Source of the DNA: Zeus faber
Taxonomy: Eukaryota > Chordata > Actinopteri > Zeiformes > Zeidae
NCBI GenBank assembly: GCA_960531495.1
Contig: OY482859.1
Span: 29,879,481-29,943,480, forward strand
DNA length: 64,000 bases
Direction: 5' to 3'
This document shows positions 1-11,144 of the stretch, in pieces; within the stretch, counting starts at the first letter, position 1; each line of letters begins with the position of its first letter. The notes below the pieces were generated by a model. The model worked only from the letters and a program-made list of their open reading frames with translations, had not been told where the DNA came from and did not search any database. A program made the translations under genes and the position numbers.

Positions 1-863
1 TAAAATAAAATTTTGATCAAATCAAAAACAAAATAAACATGGCAAGTAGGTCTAAATAAATAATAAAGTTTGTGGTGTCCGTCTTCGTCGGGACGTCCCG
101 CCGACATATTTTACACAATCAATATTTACTCTTTATTTACTTGCTCTTTGTCTGCTCCGTGTGCGTCTGCTATGTTTACAAGCGCAACCTGTCAACGAGG
201 GAGGGGGCGGAGATTAGTTCTATATCGACAAACGTGATTGGTCAGAGGTGAAGCTTTCAGATCAGCCGTAGATCATCCAAACTGATTGGTTTCCCGTTGC
301 AACGGAAATGAACAGATCTCAGGACGATTTTTTTGTAATCTAAATGATCCACCCAGCACTAATTCAAATTGTGCTTGGGGGGAACTATTTGGGGCTCCAA
401 GCCCCGCCGTATCCCTCCGATGCTCCAAGCTCTGCGCTGGACATCGTGGTGAAAATCGGAACAAACTTTAAATGAGGCATTGTAGATCTAATATGAGTGA
501 AGATTCAGCAACTGGATTGCATATTTCCCACCTCAAATTTGTTTAGAAACTTCTTTTGGTGGACTGATAAAGTGAAATCAGTGAAAGTTACAGAAGGTAT
601 GCCCTTCGTCAGGCTTCCAGAATTTGGCCAATCAGAAGAAAGTGGGCTTTTAGGGTAGGGGGCATTAAAAAGACAGAAACTGTCCGTCTCAGAAACTGCT
701 AAAACGGCTTGTTTCAGACAGAGGCTGAATTTAAGGGCTGCGTAAAGGGCCCAGTCTTGGATGTATAATGTATTTTTCGAACTGAATTATGCAAAGCCAC
801 TCTAGTGGAGTCCCAGAACAATAATATGAGAGTGAAAATTTGCATTATAGCTCCCCTTTAAAA
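1..863 (-). mobile_element. non-autonomous DNA transposon copy in a foxp3 intron (left part may be cut by the window)
   Basis: The end at 843-862 (gcattatagctccccttta) is the reverse complement of the TIR that opens the element at 47588. The interior at 470-620, with the motif gcaactggattgcatat, matches 47840-47980 in inverted orientation. A further piece of the same family (cagaagaaagtgggctttta) is at 640-660 and at 52018-52041. The stretch 1-180 is AT-rich with no recognised feature. Confidence 0.6.
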
Positions 864-982
864 TACTTCAAAGTGGACTTTGTAGAATTCAGTGAGAACG
901 GTATACATTCTGTGTTATTTTTAACAAACCAAGCCCACTAGAGAACTAGGATGGTATGGGCACAGCAGTGACTTTAACACAC

Positions 983-1070
983 CTGTCTCTCCATGTAGTG
1001 CACCATGTCCTGCTGCACCCTCCACTGAGCAACGCTCTTCTCATCGTGACTATGCTTGGAATGGAGATGT
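983..1070 (-). CDS. foxp3: foxp3 exon: finger C-terminal part and start of leucine zipper
   Basis: The acceptor is gtttctcttctag (AG at 1072-1071) and the donor GTGTGT (982). The 88-nt exon completes the split Lys and gives HLHSKHSHDEKSVAQWRVQQ, then DMVHYMERQ. It supplies both zinc-binding histidines and the first heptads of the FOXP dimerisation helix. The next exon is not found between 1 and 982, which is transposon-derived. Confidence 0.87.
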
Positions 1071-3809
1071 CTAGAAGAGAAACAGAGCAATATAAAATGC
1101 AGCGGCAGTAGCTGACATACCACCATATTTAGCAGCATTAAAAACATGTGTTGTTTGAATTACACTCTTTTACCTATTACTGAAGACAAAATAGTAAACC
1201 CTAATTTATCCAAACATTCACAATGATGGTTATCTTGGGAGACTGAAATGTGCTTTTATGTGTGTGTATAATGGGAACGCCTCCAAATCCCCCAGGAAGC
1301 GCTGGAGGACTTGGCTTGGGAAAAGGACATTTGGGCCACCCTATTAAGTCTGTTGCCTCCACAACCCGGACCCGGATAAGCGGCATGACAATGGATAGAC
1401 GGATGGATCATAAGGTTTAATGCATATTGTTGTATTTTATTGTGTACAGTTAACCGTTTTCAACATTAATTTGTATGAGTAAAGATTTTATTGTTCTGCA
1501 GCCATTCTTCAGCCACTCAACACTCTACATTATAGCTTTGTAAAAACAAATATAATTTTCTGTTCTTTAGAAGACATTATTTAGAATATTAGACTTGAGT
1601 ATATTCAATGGTGCATTTACATTACATGAAATTGCTGATTCATCTTAATCTGTCAACATTTATGGTCAGTTTATGAATAAAAAATATAAACATTTAAAAT
1701 ATGGGTTTACTTTATGTGTTTAGTCCATCAGCGAATTATAGTAGGCCAGTCTATTATCTTATTAATAACAATTGACAGGAGATTGTCGGCATTATGAAAG
1801 TACCATTTTCAAAGTGATTTGAAACTGTACATGTACCCTCTCACGATGACTTACTTTAAGAAGCTGGAGAAGTCCTCCAATGCCGCGTCACACCCGGGCC
1901 AGCGGCACAATCCACTGACAAACAGAGCGCTGGCAGTCTGTGAGCCAGGAGGTCTTGAGCTGCTGGGAGGATGAGGGTGGTGGTTGATGTTTCTCCACAA
2001 TGAAAAAGATCACCATAATCTCCATAAATATCATACATACATCTTTAAAACAATGTCAACATTGGTTATTTTCAAAAACTGTACTGAAAGTACAGTATCC
2101 TTTACGTGACACATTAGGGTATACATTTTTCTGCTAAAACAGTACTTCTGTAAAAGTGTCAAGTATCAAAAGTAAAAGTAATCATTCAACATTATGAATG
2201 CTCAAATTTCAGTGTGACGACATATTCCATCATTAAAAGATAGGTTGCTAATTTAAACAGGGACCTTAATGAAATATAGGAATCCATCATTTATCTCACT
2301 CAACACTTTACTATTGAGAAACTCACAGTACTACTCTGCTGCAGCTTAACTCAACTCACTGTGCTTAAATGCAGTCCAATGGGGAAAATGTTTGAGCCTT
2401 AAGAAACATTATGAATCTCCTTTTTATAAATGGGCAAAATGGTTTTGGAAAAACTGTGTTGAAAAATATTAATCCTATCATGTAATAACCTCCACTGGTC
2501 AACTAAAAGTGTTGATGACCCATCGCTGTGTTCCTATGTGTTCCTTATAAGTGAAAAATTGTTTTCATACCCGATTGTGTCACTTGTTTTCTAAACGAAA
2601 AATAAAAATGAATAATTAAATTAACCATTCCATAATTAATGACCATTATTTGAGGTAAACATAATCAATATGATTATTTGCTGTGGAGACTTGAGGTTGG
2701 GCAATGCCGTTGCATAGCAATTGATGCAGCAAATGTGAACAGTAGACGCAAGATATTGCTGTTGAAGCAACGCAGCCACGAGGTAGAGATGATATAGTGG
2801 GGATCGAGTGCAATGGAAACTTCTGCTTTGTCTGACCATGTCTGACAATTTTGTAAAATTCCTAGCCTCAATTCACTGCCAGCCTTGTGGGCAGGATTGG
2901 AGCTACAGCAGCCAGATTGTGAATGTCTGGTTTAGCTCTAGCTTTATTCGAGAGGACATATCATTTAATCCATGGCAATGTGATTTCTGACAAATTATTA
3001 CTATCTAAAGTCAACTGTGGGGTCCCCCATGGGTATGTACTTGGCCCCCTGTTATTCAGTCTTTATCCCCGGCAGGAGATGTCATACGTAAATATGGCAT
3101 TAAAGTCATTCCATTAGAGGGGTGCCATTTGGCCTTTTTATTTTCAGAATTTGTAATAACAAAGAATACATTTCTTTGACGTTTCGTCGTTTAATATAAT
3201 AATAAAACAATGAAATGTAAATATGTTAAGCTCCCCAGACAACATATTTACCCCAGGGCACAAAAGGGGCATTTTTTTTAATCATCCATTACACATGCAC
3301 TGGATGGAAAATTTCATCTTAAAATGGCCACCGCACAAAAAATATACTCTGGGTTAAATTCATTAGCTAATAATGAGTAGTAGTAAATAACATGGGTTTT
3401 CATAAATATCACAAATAATTTGTTTTAAAACAGTTTTCTCAGTTATCTATCCCAGTGATGGGGTGGATAGGTTATGGTGTGGGGGGTTAGTGGGCGGGTA
3501 TTCACAATAAAAGGGCACCCGCCCACTAGTGGCTATGGTGGGGGAAGACTTAATTTCCAATTCATTCCTCACTCGTCGTGCAGTAAACCAACTGAATCAA
3601 ACAAACGTTTCCAAGGGTTGGAAAATGTAACAACTCTTGAAACTTTATTGACCAGTCACTTTGAGTGACTCAATAACCACTACTAATAGTTCTCAATTTC
3701 AGTGAAACCTTGGGCTTGTTCTGATGAACACAGAGTTGGTATGCTGGCTGGAACTGATGCATTAGTACAGCCTTGCAATTTTGATCTTGCAACAAAAACA
3801 CTTGTTTCG

Positions 3810-3857
<48 letters not shown>

Positions 3858-6800
3858 TTTTATTTTTTTTAAGTGGAATTTAAAAATAATTCATGGCACA
3901 CTTAGCGAGCTCTCACGACACACTAGTGCAGCATGGCGCAGTAGTTGATAAACATCGGATGAAATCACTCAGCTTTTGAGATACTAGAAGGTGTATTTCT
4001 CTAATTTTACCAGAGGTAGGCTAGTTGATTCCTTCTGCAGTCTTACATATAACAGCTAACATAATTACCATGTAGACCATCGCTATCTCGGTACTGGACA
4101 CACAGGGATAAAATTGGTAATGATCTTCATGCGTAAGATAGACAAAAAAATTGGAATTGCCTAAAATAGTGGAGTATATTTAACCAGAAGTAACTCACTC
4201 ATCGTGCACCCTGGACTCCATGGAGTTCTGCTTTGGACTGCCTCTTCTTGGGGGCAGGGAGTGACCAGTTAGCCTGGGAGAGGAGCCAGCATGCATGGGA
4301 GATGACTGTCCATGTTGAGCTGCATCCACCTGCACCTCAACCTTGCACATAGGAACCAGTTGGGACGAACCATTTTCTGCAAGGTAGAAGTGGAAATTGG
4401 TGAAAGATGAACCAAAAGCTGTTTTAAAGACATCCTCAATTGCCTGATCTCCATAACACTGGAGCACAGTGTGGCAGACCCGCTTGCCATAAGCCACCCA
4501 AGTGGCCTTTTCAGGGCCCTCCGACACAGACACACAGGCAATGGGGTTGAAAACACACCAGTTTTATTGCAGAGAAACGGCAAAGTGAAACAAGCCTGGA
4601 GCAGATGGAAGACATGTCATGACAGGGGCTCCTCTCCTGTGTGTGTAGGGATGGGGCTTTTACCTGTTACTTGTTGATTGGTCTAACGAGCAACATTTCA
4701 TTGTCGAATGGTTTTCTAATTGATCCGCTGAAAATTGTTCAACAGCATGGAATTGAGTCCACTAGATGTCCCTATAACCTGCTGGAAATAAACTCTAGCA
4801 CAGGTAAGAGTTTGCGTAGGACTTAACAATATTAAGATTAAGATTAATCATTGATTTGTAAATATTTTTCTAGAAACTATTTCCCCAAAAGCTAAAACTA
4901 AACTATTAGTATAATATGCTCAGAAATACTTAAAGGTGCAGTGTGTAGAATTTACGGAACAGACTTGACAGAAATGGAATATAATATTCAGAAGTATGTT
5001 TTAGTTAGTGTATAATCCCATTAAAGTAAGAATCCTGTTTTCATTACCTTCAAATGAGCCGTTTTTATCTACATGGGTGCGGGTATGCTTTACAGAGGCC
5101 GCCATGCTGCACCGCCATGTTTCTTCTAAAGTAGCCTAACACGGACAAACCAAACACTGGAGAGGCCCATTCACATTTTTGGCTAGTTTCGCGGCCACCG
5201 TCTCTTCCATGGAGACCACCATGTTGCACTGCCATCAGTCAGATGGTTGCTTTCTGCAACCTAACCGCTACAGTAGATGCCACTAAATTCTACACACTGC
5301 ACCTTTAAAGGATATGTTTGCTATTTTTCAAATAGAAATTCCACTTACAGTGCAGCTCTTCTGAGAAGCCCATTTGCTTGCATTTGACATTGTAGAAAAC
5401 ATGTGCTGCCACTGTCACACTATAAGGGACAGTCCAACCATGTGCTTACCAAGTCGACATCTTGAAGCAGGGGAGCTGCTTGACTGGGTGCCCTGGCGTA
5501 AGACGGAAGGTCTGTATTGGATGTGGGATGGCAGAGCAGGGGCTGGATGTATTCTGCAGCTGACGTCATTGTAACTCTATGAGGAAAGAAAAAAGAGTAA
5601 GGTGTGCTTTAAAAATAAAAATTATGTTAAACAAAATCCATACGTCTTTACGTGGGTCATTGTTATATTCTATCTGTTGTTTAGTAAAATCTGTGTTTAA
5701 TCTGTACTAGTTGCCCAAGGAAACTCATTTAGCTGTGTTGTTTTACATTGTTAAGGAACTGTCAGTGGGTGTGAAGTAGTAGCTAATTGCTGGGAGGGGC
5801 CTATCTCCATTTGGTGAATGTGTACTTGTCCACCAAGTCACCCTACAGCATTAGCTTCTGCACACAAAGTCTAGGCAGTCTACCTGTGAGAATCCATTGA
5901 GAGACGACCACTGAGGATTCACTAACCTACCTCCATCCGCAGAAGAACAAGAAACTCTTCTACTCTCTTCCTGTTTACTTCAGTATGTGTCTTACGCCCA
6001 TCCCTGTCACAACTATCACTCAAAATTAGAAGGTCCAGGTGCAGAAACCCTTCGAACCTGATCTACCAAACCCTCTCTAGCAGCCCCTACCACACCGGAG
6101 GACTCTGGAACTGCCTGTGCACGGTCTGAATCCCTCCTCTTCCTAGCCTTGATGGAAATTGGATCACATCAAACACTGCAACACCAGAGGCACTCTTAGC
6201 TGGGTAGTTTGTTTTTTTCACACCTCCAGGCCCACCGGCCGTGGAGGTGGCACGGGACTCCTCATTTCACCTGAGTGGACTTATAATGTCTCCTGCGCTG
6301 TCACACCTTTCAGTCTCCGCATTCAAATTCCATGCTGTGTCAGTATCTCATCCAGTCAAAACTCAATATTGTGGTGATTTACTGCCCCCCTGGACAGCTC
6401 AGCAACTTTCTTGATGAGATGGACTTCTTCCTCACCACTTTCCTGAAGACAGCATTCCGCTTGTTCTCCTGGGGGACTTCAATATCCAACCAGAGACACT
6501 ACAATCTCCTACTTTCTTTGACTTCTTCTCCTCATCTCGAACCCAACTCGTCACTTCCCCCCTTTGGGCTTGCATCCTCCGATCCTCTCTCAGAAGATGT
6601 CTTGACACTCGTCCAATCCAACCGAGCCACCACCTGCCTCCTCGATCCCCTCCACTCTCCTCCAAACCATCCCACCGGACATCCTGCCCTTCCTCACTAA
6701 AGTCATCATCTCCTCCCTCTCCTTTGGCTCTGTTACTGCCCTGAAGTCTGCCTTTATTCAAGAAACCATCCCACAACTCAGCTTTTTTCCAGAACTACAG

Positions 6801-9015
6801 ACCTGTGTAACTTATCTCCTTTCTATCCAAGCCCTTCGAGTGAGCCGTCGCCAATCCACTCTCTCTACCTCTCTCAGAACAACCACCTTGACCCGCTTCA
6901 GTCTGGCCTCAAGAATGACCACTCCACCGAGACTGCTCACCTTGCTGTGATCGAGGCTCTCCACACTGCCAAGACTTCATCCCTCTCATCTCTCCTGATT
7001 CTCCTAGATCTGTCTGCTGCCTTCAACACAGTTAACCACCAAATCCTTCTCTCCACCCTCTCTGAACTTGGAATTACAGAATCTGTGCACGCCTGGATTA
7101 CATCATACTTGGTCAATCTCTCATACAGGTCCCATGAAGACGATCCCTATCCAAACCTTGCACCCTAAACATTTCAAGATTCAAGATTTTTTATTTGTCA
7201 CATACATATACATACTTTCATACATATATGCAGTGAAATGTAATAGGGACTCCCTCCCTCCCTCCCTCAGCGTTCGGCCCTAAGGTCTCTACTGTTTTTC
7301 TTGTATAGTAAATCCCTTGGTGACGTGATCTTCAATGGCTTCTCCTACCACTGCTATGCTGATGACACTATCTCACCTTTCCCTCTTCAGAATATTGGGA
7401 TATTGAGAGGCGCATCTCTGCATGTCTTCAAGACATTAATGCATGGATGTCTGGGCAACGCCTGAAGCTCAACCTCGACAAGACAGAGCTCCTCCTTCAC
7501 CCTGGGGAAGACTGCCCTAACACAGACCTCTCCATCACCATTGAGAACACCAAAGTATCTCCATCTCAGACTACCATGAAGCTTTATGTAATTCTGGAAA
7601 ACAAGCTCTCCTGCTCTGCCCCTGTCACTGCTATAACTTTCTCCTGCAGATTTTCCCTGAACAACATCTGAAGAATACAGCCATACCTCACGAGGGACGT
7701 GACACAAGTTCTGGTTCAGGTGCTTGTCATTTCTCGACTAGACTACTGCAACGCGCCTATGGCTGGACTACCTGCCTGTTCCATCAGACATCTACTTGCA
7801 CTGACCTGTCCCTTGAGCATATTTTTTCTTTTGACTGTTTAACATACTTTACCAAATATTTTACAAAAAATATACATAAAATGTAAAATAATACTCTCTA
7901 ACTCTACTAGTACTGCTTGTTTCTAGAGAATGTTTAGCTGGCTGTGACATACAGTTGGTTTTTACTGTGACAAAGGTACTTATTGTAAATCGCTTTGGAC
8001 AAAAGTGTGCACTAAATGACATCATGTTATGTAATGAACTGTAATGTCAAGCATTCCCTTATTAGCGATCACAGAAATCTGTGTTGGTGTTGTTTTTCTA
8101 CCTGGGAATTGAAAAATAATCCTTAAGGGTGAATTATTTTGGGACATTTCAGAAGGTTTTGACAGTTGAAAAACAACATGGCGCTCCGTCAACATTTTGT
8201 TGTCTTTAAAAGAAAATTTGGGTTTCCATTTGAATTCTCCGTAACTTCTTGTCCAAATAAGTACAAACTAGTCTTACATGTGTACTCAATGTAGTGAACT
8301 GGTATCTTTGTGACTTTGCAGTTATCAGATTCAGATAAATATTTTGCCTTGTTTAGTTACTTTACTAGTAACATAGTAAAATAGTCTTTATAGAATCAGA
8401 GTCACAAGATACTGCTTTCATAATTCAAAATTCAATGTTTAACTCTGTTGTAACCAGATGCACAAATTTGCCACTTCCCAACATGGTTGCAATGAATCGG
8501 AATATGATCTAAATGCTATAAAGGGAAATAATGAATTGCGCCATTTGTCTGAAGGTTGTTGGCAATGAAGCAGTAAAAGTTATGAACCTCTGCAGTTGTG
8601 TCGAGAAGTGTTGTAAGTGCGCACAGTCTTGTAGCTTTCAATAACACATAATTTCCACCTAGCTGTACAGTGTAGTGCACTTTCTTCTTCATCATAGAAG
8701 TCCCTACAACATTTAAAAAGATCTGATCCTTTAAAAAATACAAGGATGTGGTTACATTAACAGTATTACAGCAGCAGAATGGAGCGTGGTAGTAAGACCT
8801 ATCATTGGCTTTTTTTCTTTGCTCAGATGTAGCAAATGCTGAAGGGGAGAAGTGCCCATTACCTGTCCCCCAGAGGTCGGTGGCAACACTAACTCCCTGG
8901 GTTGAAGCAGAGTAGAAGAACGTGGTTCTTCGGGGGTTTTTTCGGCTTGGTTTTGTGGGTGCCGTCCACTGCCATCCCTCCCACATCTCAGCCTCTCATT
9001 GGTAGTCTCTGGCAT
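983..9015 (-). CDS. foxp3: foxp3, forkhead box P3, 5' coding part (5 exons; forkhead exons off-window)
   Basis: FOXP3 is a nuclear transcription factor that in mammals specifies regulatory T cells. I read five coding exons on the minus strand: 8863-9015, 5450-5576, 4199-4376, 1855-1962 and 983-1070. All have GT donors and AG acceptors, and phases run 0, 1, 2, 2, 0 without conflict, giving 218 residues. The diagnostic part is the FOXP zinc finger: GLCRWPGCDAALEDFSSFLK followed by HLHSKHSHDE, with Cys172, Cys177, His190 and His195. The start of the leucine zipper follows (QWRVQQDMVHYMERQ). The N-terminal 150 residues are Pro/Ser-rich with no domain I recognise, as expected for this fast-evolving region. 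The start Met (MPETTNER) sits two bases into its exon, implying non-coding 5' exons upstream, as in mammals. The rest of the zipper and the DNA-binding forkhead domain would lie left of position 1. Introns carry an L2 LINE, a MITE and an LTR fragment. I do not decide between teleost foxp3a and foxp3b. Confidence 0.85.
1265..1420 (+). repeat. LINE-type 3' tail
   Basis: The stretch carries cacaacccggacccggataa followed by gcgg and an ATGGATAGACGGATGGAT tail. Such a tail is typical of the 3' end of abundant fish non-LTR retroposons. It lies in the foxp3 intron between the zinc-finger and zipper exons. Confidence 0.5.
1855..1962 (-). CDS. foxp3: foxp3 zinc-finger exon
   Basis: This encodes SSRPPGSQTASALFVSGLCR, then WPGCDAALEDFSSFL and two bases of the split Lys codon, ending at donor GTAAGT (1854). 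Leu-x-Gly-Leu/Val-Cys-Arg/Lys-Trp-Pro-Gly-Cys is the hallmark of FOXP zinc fingers. The acceptor is a NAGNAG tandem (cccagcag), so the exon can start at 1962 or 1959, which adds or removes one Ser. Confidence 0.88.
2285..2470 (+). repeat. dispersed repeat family Y, copy 1
   Basis: It shares the phrases 'actattgagaaact', 'gcagtccaatggggaaaa' and 'gaatctcctttttat' with 46665-46800 and, more weakly, with 50370-50480. A degraded inverted relative is at 33740-33870. No ORF is seen, so it is probably a MITE. Confidence 0.5.
2820..3085 (+). pseudogene. LINE reverse-transcriptase fragment
   Basis: The translation contains IHGNVISDKLLLSKVNCGVP then HGYVLGPLLFSLY, the RT block around the conserved G-V-P-x-G-x-V-L-G-P-L-L-F motif of CR1/L2-type LINEs. 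The catalytic YADD is missing. It is a short decayed insertion inside the foxp3 intron. Confidence 0.6.
3812..3853. repeat. (TA)n microsatellite
   Basis: About 42 bp of uninterrupted alternating TA. Confidence 0.95.
4199..4376 (-). CDS. foxp3: foxp3 coding exon 3
   Basis: The acceptor is strong (cacttctaccttgcag, ending 4377) and the donor is GTGAGT (4198-4193). The exon is 178 nt and encodes NGSSQLVPMCKVEVQVD, then a Ser/Pro/Arg-rich stretch ending ESRVHD. It enters at phase 1 and leaves at phase 2. The segment VPMCKVEVQVD may correspond to the short conserved N-terminal stretch in mammalian FOXP3 just before the Pro-rich region, but that alignment is tentative. Open frame continues upstream into an LTR-like repeat, but that extension lacks a good splice site. 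Confidence 0.65.
4470..4694 (-). mobile_element. LTR-like repeat, 5'-truncated copy
   Basis: In minus orientation it ends with CTGCCACA at 4470 and holds AATAAA before the gtgtgttttcaacccc block and the ggccacttgggtggc block shared with 9323-9636. The 5' part before the hairpin is missing. Its border touches the foxp3 exon at 4199-4376 closely enough to produce a spurious 112-residue open frame. Confidence 0.7.
4930..5308. mobile_element. MITE with perfect 25-bp terminal inverted repeats
   Basis: The left end begins TTAAAGGTGCAGTGTGTAGA (25 bp in all, 4930-4954). The right end (5284-5308) is its exact reverse complement. The element is 379 bp with no ORF and sits in the foxp3 intron. Confidence 0.85.
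5450..5576 (-). CDS. foxp3: foxp3 coding exon 2
   Basis: The acceptor is tttcctcatag and the donor GTAAGC (5449). The exon is 127 nt. Only the frame starting SYNDVSCRIHPAPALPSHIQ joins the previous exon (phase 0) and the next one (phase 1) without a stop. Another open frame beginning with an internal ATG (MTSAAEYIQ) would run into a stop in the next exon, so I rejected it. Confidence 0.62.
5940..8045 (+). pseudogene. L2-type LINE, decayed ORF2 (endonuclease and RT)
   Basis: Endonuclease-like text (GRGGGTGLLISPEWTYNVS) is near 6240. RT text (LILLDLSAAFNTVNHQILLS) is near 7000. Later RT fragments (ISGQRLKLNLDKTELLLHPG-like) are near 7450. The 3' end tgtaaatcgctttggacaaa (7985) followed by gtgtgcactaaatgac is the classic L2 terminus. 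Stops and frameshifts are frequent, and a tail-like insertion lies at 7170-7265. The element fills the foxp3 intron between the first two coding exons. Confidence 0.8.
7170..7265 (+). repeat. retroposon tail fragment (tttgtcacatacatat family)
   Basis: The segment with attcaagatttttatttgtc-like text, then cacatacatatacatac and gcagtgaaatg, recurs at 21600-21685 (plus) and 36175-36300 (minus). It interrupts the L2 reading frame and ends in a (CCCT)n run. Confidence 0.6.
8863..9015 (-). CDS. foxp3: foxp3 first coding exon
   Basis: The acceptor ctctcctcag ends at 9018 and the exon begins at 9017. ATG is at 9015-9013. The 51 codons (MPETTNERLRCGRDG... ending PTSGGQ) close in phase 0 at donor GTAATG (8862). 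The peptide is hydrophilic and Pro-rich with no known domain. It is assigned to foxp3 by strand, splice signals and phase continuity with the zinc-finger exon, not by direct similarity. Confidence 0.65.
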
Positions 9016-9322
9016 TCCTGAGGAGAGATCCACTACAGGGATACACCAAAAGACTTTTAAAAGACAGCTTCACACATTGAAAGACTTTTTTCAATCCCAG
9101 TAGTACACACACTATAATATTAAACCAACCTGATATTCTGGCAAGTCCCAGACTAGTCGAGGACTGATCACAAGAGTATCTGGCCATCTCAAGTCACTGC
9201 TGTCACTGCCAGTTACAGGAGTGCACTCTTAACCATCTTTAAGACAAGAGACTTCCTCATGATTCTATTCAGATCTTGAAAGACATTTCACAGTTGCATT
9301 ATCTATATTAAAAGTGTACAGT

Positions 9323-9636
9323 AGTGGTGTTGGGATGGCGTGGTTTGAGCAACCACACCTGACCTGGATCTAGGTAACTGAGGACTTAGGATCAGAGTGG
9401 CTGCATACATGTTGCTCATTGGTTGGTCTTACGGGCAAAAGGTAAAACCCCCATCCTCACACACACTCAGGAGGGGCAGCCCTGTCGTGAACTGTGTCCA
9501 TCTGCTCGGGGGCTTGTTCTATCAAGGCCCCTCTTCACAATAAACTTGTGTGTTTTCTACCCCTTTGTCTGTGTCTCTGTGCTTAAGGGTCCTGAATACG
9601 CCACTTGGGTGGCGTATTCGACTGTCAACTGCCACA
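9323..9636 (+). mobile_element. LTR-like repeat, near full-length copy
   Basis: It carries the family signature: a g-tggtgt-gggatgg start, a gagcaaccacacctg block, a hairpin region, the polyadenylation signal caataaac, a 'gtctgtgtctctgtg' block, and the CTGCCACA end. Flanking pentamers (acagt / taagt) do not match well. It lies about 300 bp upstream of the foxp3 start codon, in what may be the 5' flank or first intron. Confidence 0.75.
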
Positions 9637-10059
9637 TAAGTATTTCCAACAATTAACTCAATATATTGACATTTACAACTGCCTCAACTGCCTCTGTTCT
9701 TTATCTTGTGCTGCAGGCTTTGATAATTACTCAAAGCATTGTGTATGCAATCTATTCGGGAGTTTGAAATATTTGCGTGCCTTTGCTTTCTTATCAGGAG
9801 TAAAAAGGTACCAGAAGTTCAAAACACTGTCTTGTGCCTCGAGAGAAACGCTGTGGTTATGCACAGCTGCAAATTCCGGCTACAATGATAGCAGCACACG
9901 CCACAGAACCAACAACAGCGTCCCTGTTGCGTCAGAGTGTCTATGAAAGTGTTTTTTTTTGCAACGTGACACCTTTTATGTCATGCGTTCCCATTTGTTG
10001 ATCTTAGTCAAAGACATCTGATCAATGAAAGCCACAAAGACTGTGCAGCGTTTTATTTA

Positions 10060-10230
10060 GAAAGCATAGACCAAATATAAATTCAAATTTTTCCGGTGCT
10101 AGTGGCTTGGCTCAAGGGCATTGGCAGGAGTGTGACCCTGAACATGCATCTGTCTCCATGCATAAAAGGCTCCAGCCGGGTTTGTGTTGTGAGGAAGCAG
10201 TGCTAACCACTGAGCCACCATGCTGCCATA
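10060..10230. repeat. unclassified dispersed repeat tail
   Basis: Ends with gcagtgctaaccactgagcc then accatgctgcc, a phrase I recognise as common in fish repetitive DNA. No coding potential is seen. Confidence 0.35.
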
Positions 10231-10239
10231 ACACACATA

Positions 10240-11113
10240 CAGTAATACTGCCTCCACAGTTTATCTAGCTTTAGGTTGAGCACAAATCCAACACAAGTTT
10301 AACATCCAAATAGTTTCCCTTCACCCCACATACAATCCCTATTGCCGAATCTGAAACAAATACAGTATATGCCTATATGCACCATTCTGGCTTCCTTGGA
10401 TAGGCTGGGGAATATGGATCCATTGTCAGTGAACACGTAACTATTTTCATTGAGTAAATGGACATAGAACAAAGCCAAAATTCTGATCTTCATCCTAGTC
10501 TAGAATATATTCTGAATAAGAAAGGCAAAAACCCAATTTAAGGAAATTACTGGAATGGTAAAAAACGTAGACGTACTTCTTAAAGTTGCTTCTAGTGTGC
10601 CTATTGTGTTGCTACCAACATTTGACTTCTTGCAAGATCAGAGACTACTTTGAGGCGGTGGGGAACCTTGCATTTCCTCAGAGTAAATAAGAAAATGTCT
10701 TGAATTCGCAGAGCGTGTATATTGCAAATGTGTGCAGTCAGAAACAGAAATTTAGGAGAAAGTGAAACTGGCCTATTTTCCTCCATGTCAGATTCTAAGT
10801 CTAATTTAAGTTTATTGCTAACAAAGGTATACAAATCCCAGAAGGTTATTTATAAATTCCGACATTTTAACCATTGACTTTTGGCAGTGGAAGGTTGATG
10901 ATGTGAACTTCAAACCAGAACTCAATTTTGAGGGAGGTAAACATATTTGCCACAAATTTGCTTAAATCAGAATTTTCCAGAAAAAACTACATTACTACAT
11001 GGAAATTTAGAATGTCTCACTTCAAAGTTGTGGGATTCTATTACTCACTTGTATCTCTCAAATAACACACATCTTGCTAAAACTGAAACTTTGAAATAAA
11101 TGTGCGTGCGTGC

Positions 11114-11144
<31 letters not shown>

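Noticed and set aside
4195-4533. 112-codon minus frame read as one continuous exon
   Set aside because: Its first half is LTR-like repeat sequence. A strong acceptor at 4377 shows that only 4199-4376 is exon.
5450-5569. ATG-initiated frame MTSAAEYIQ... as an alternative foxp3 start
   Set aside because: It ends in phase 0, and the following exon then hits a stop. The other frame joins without stops.
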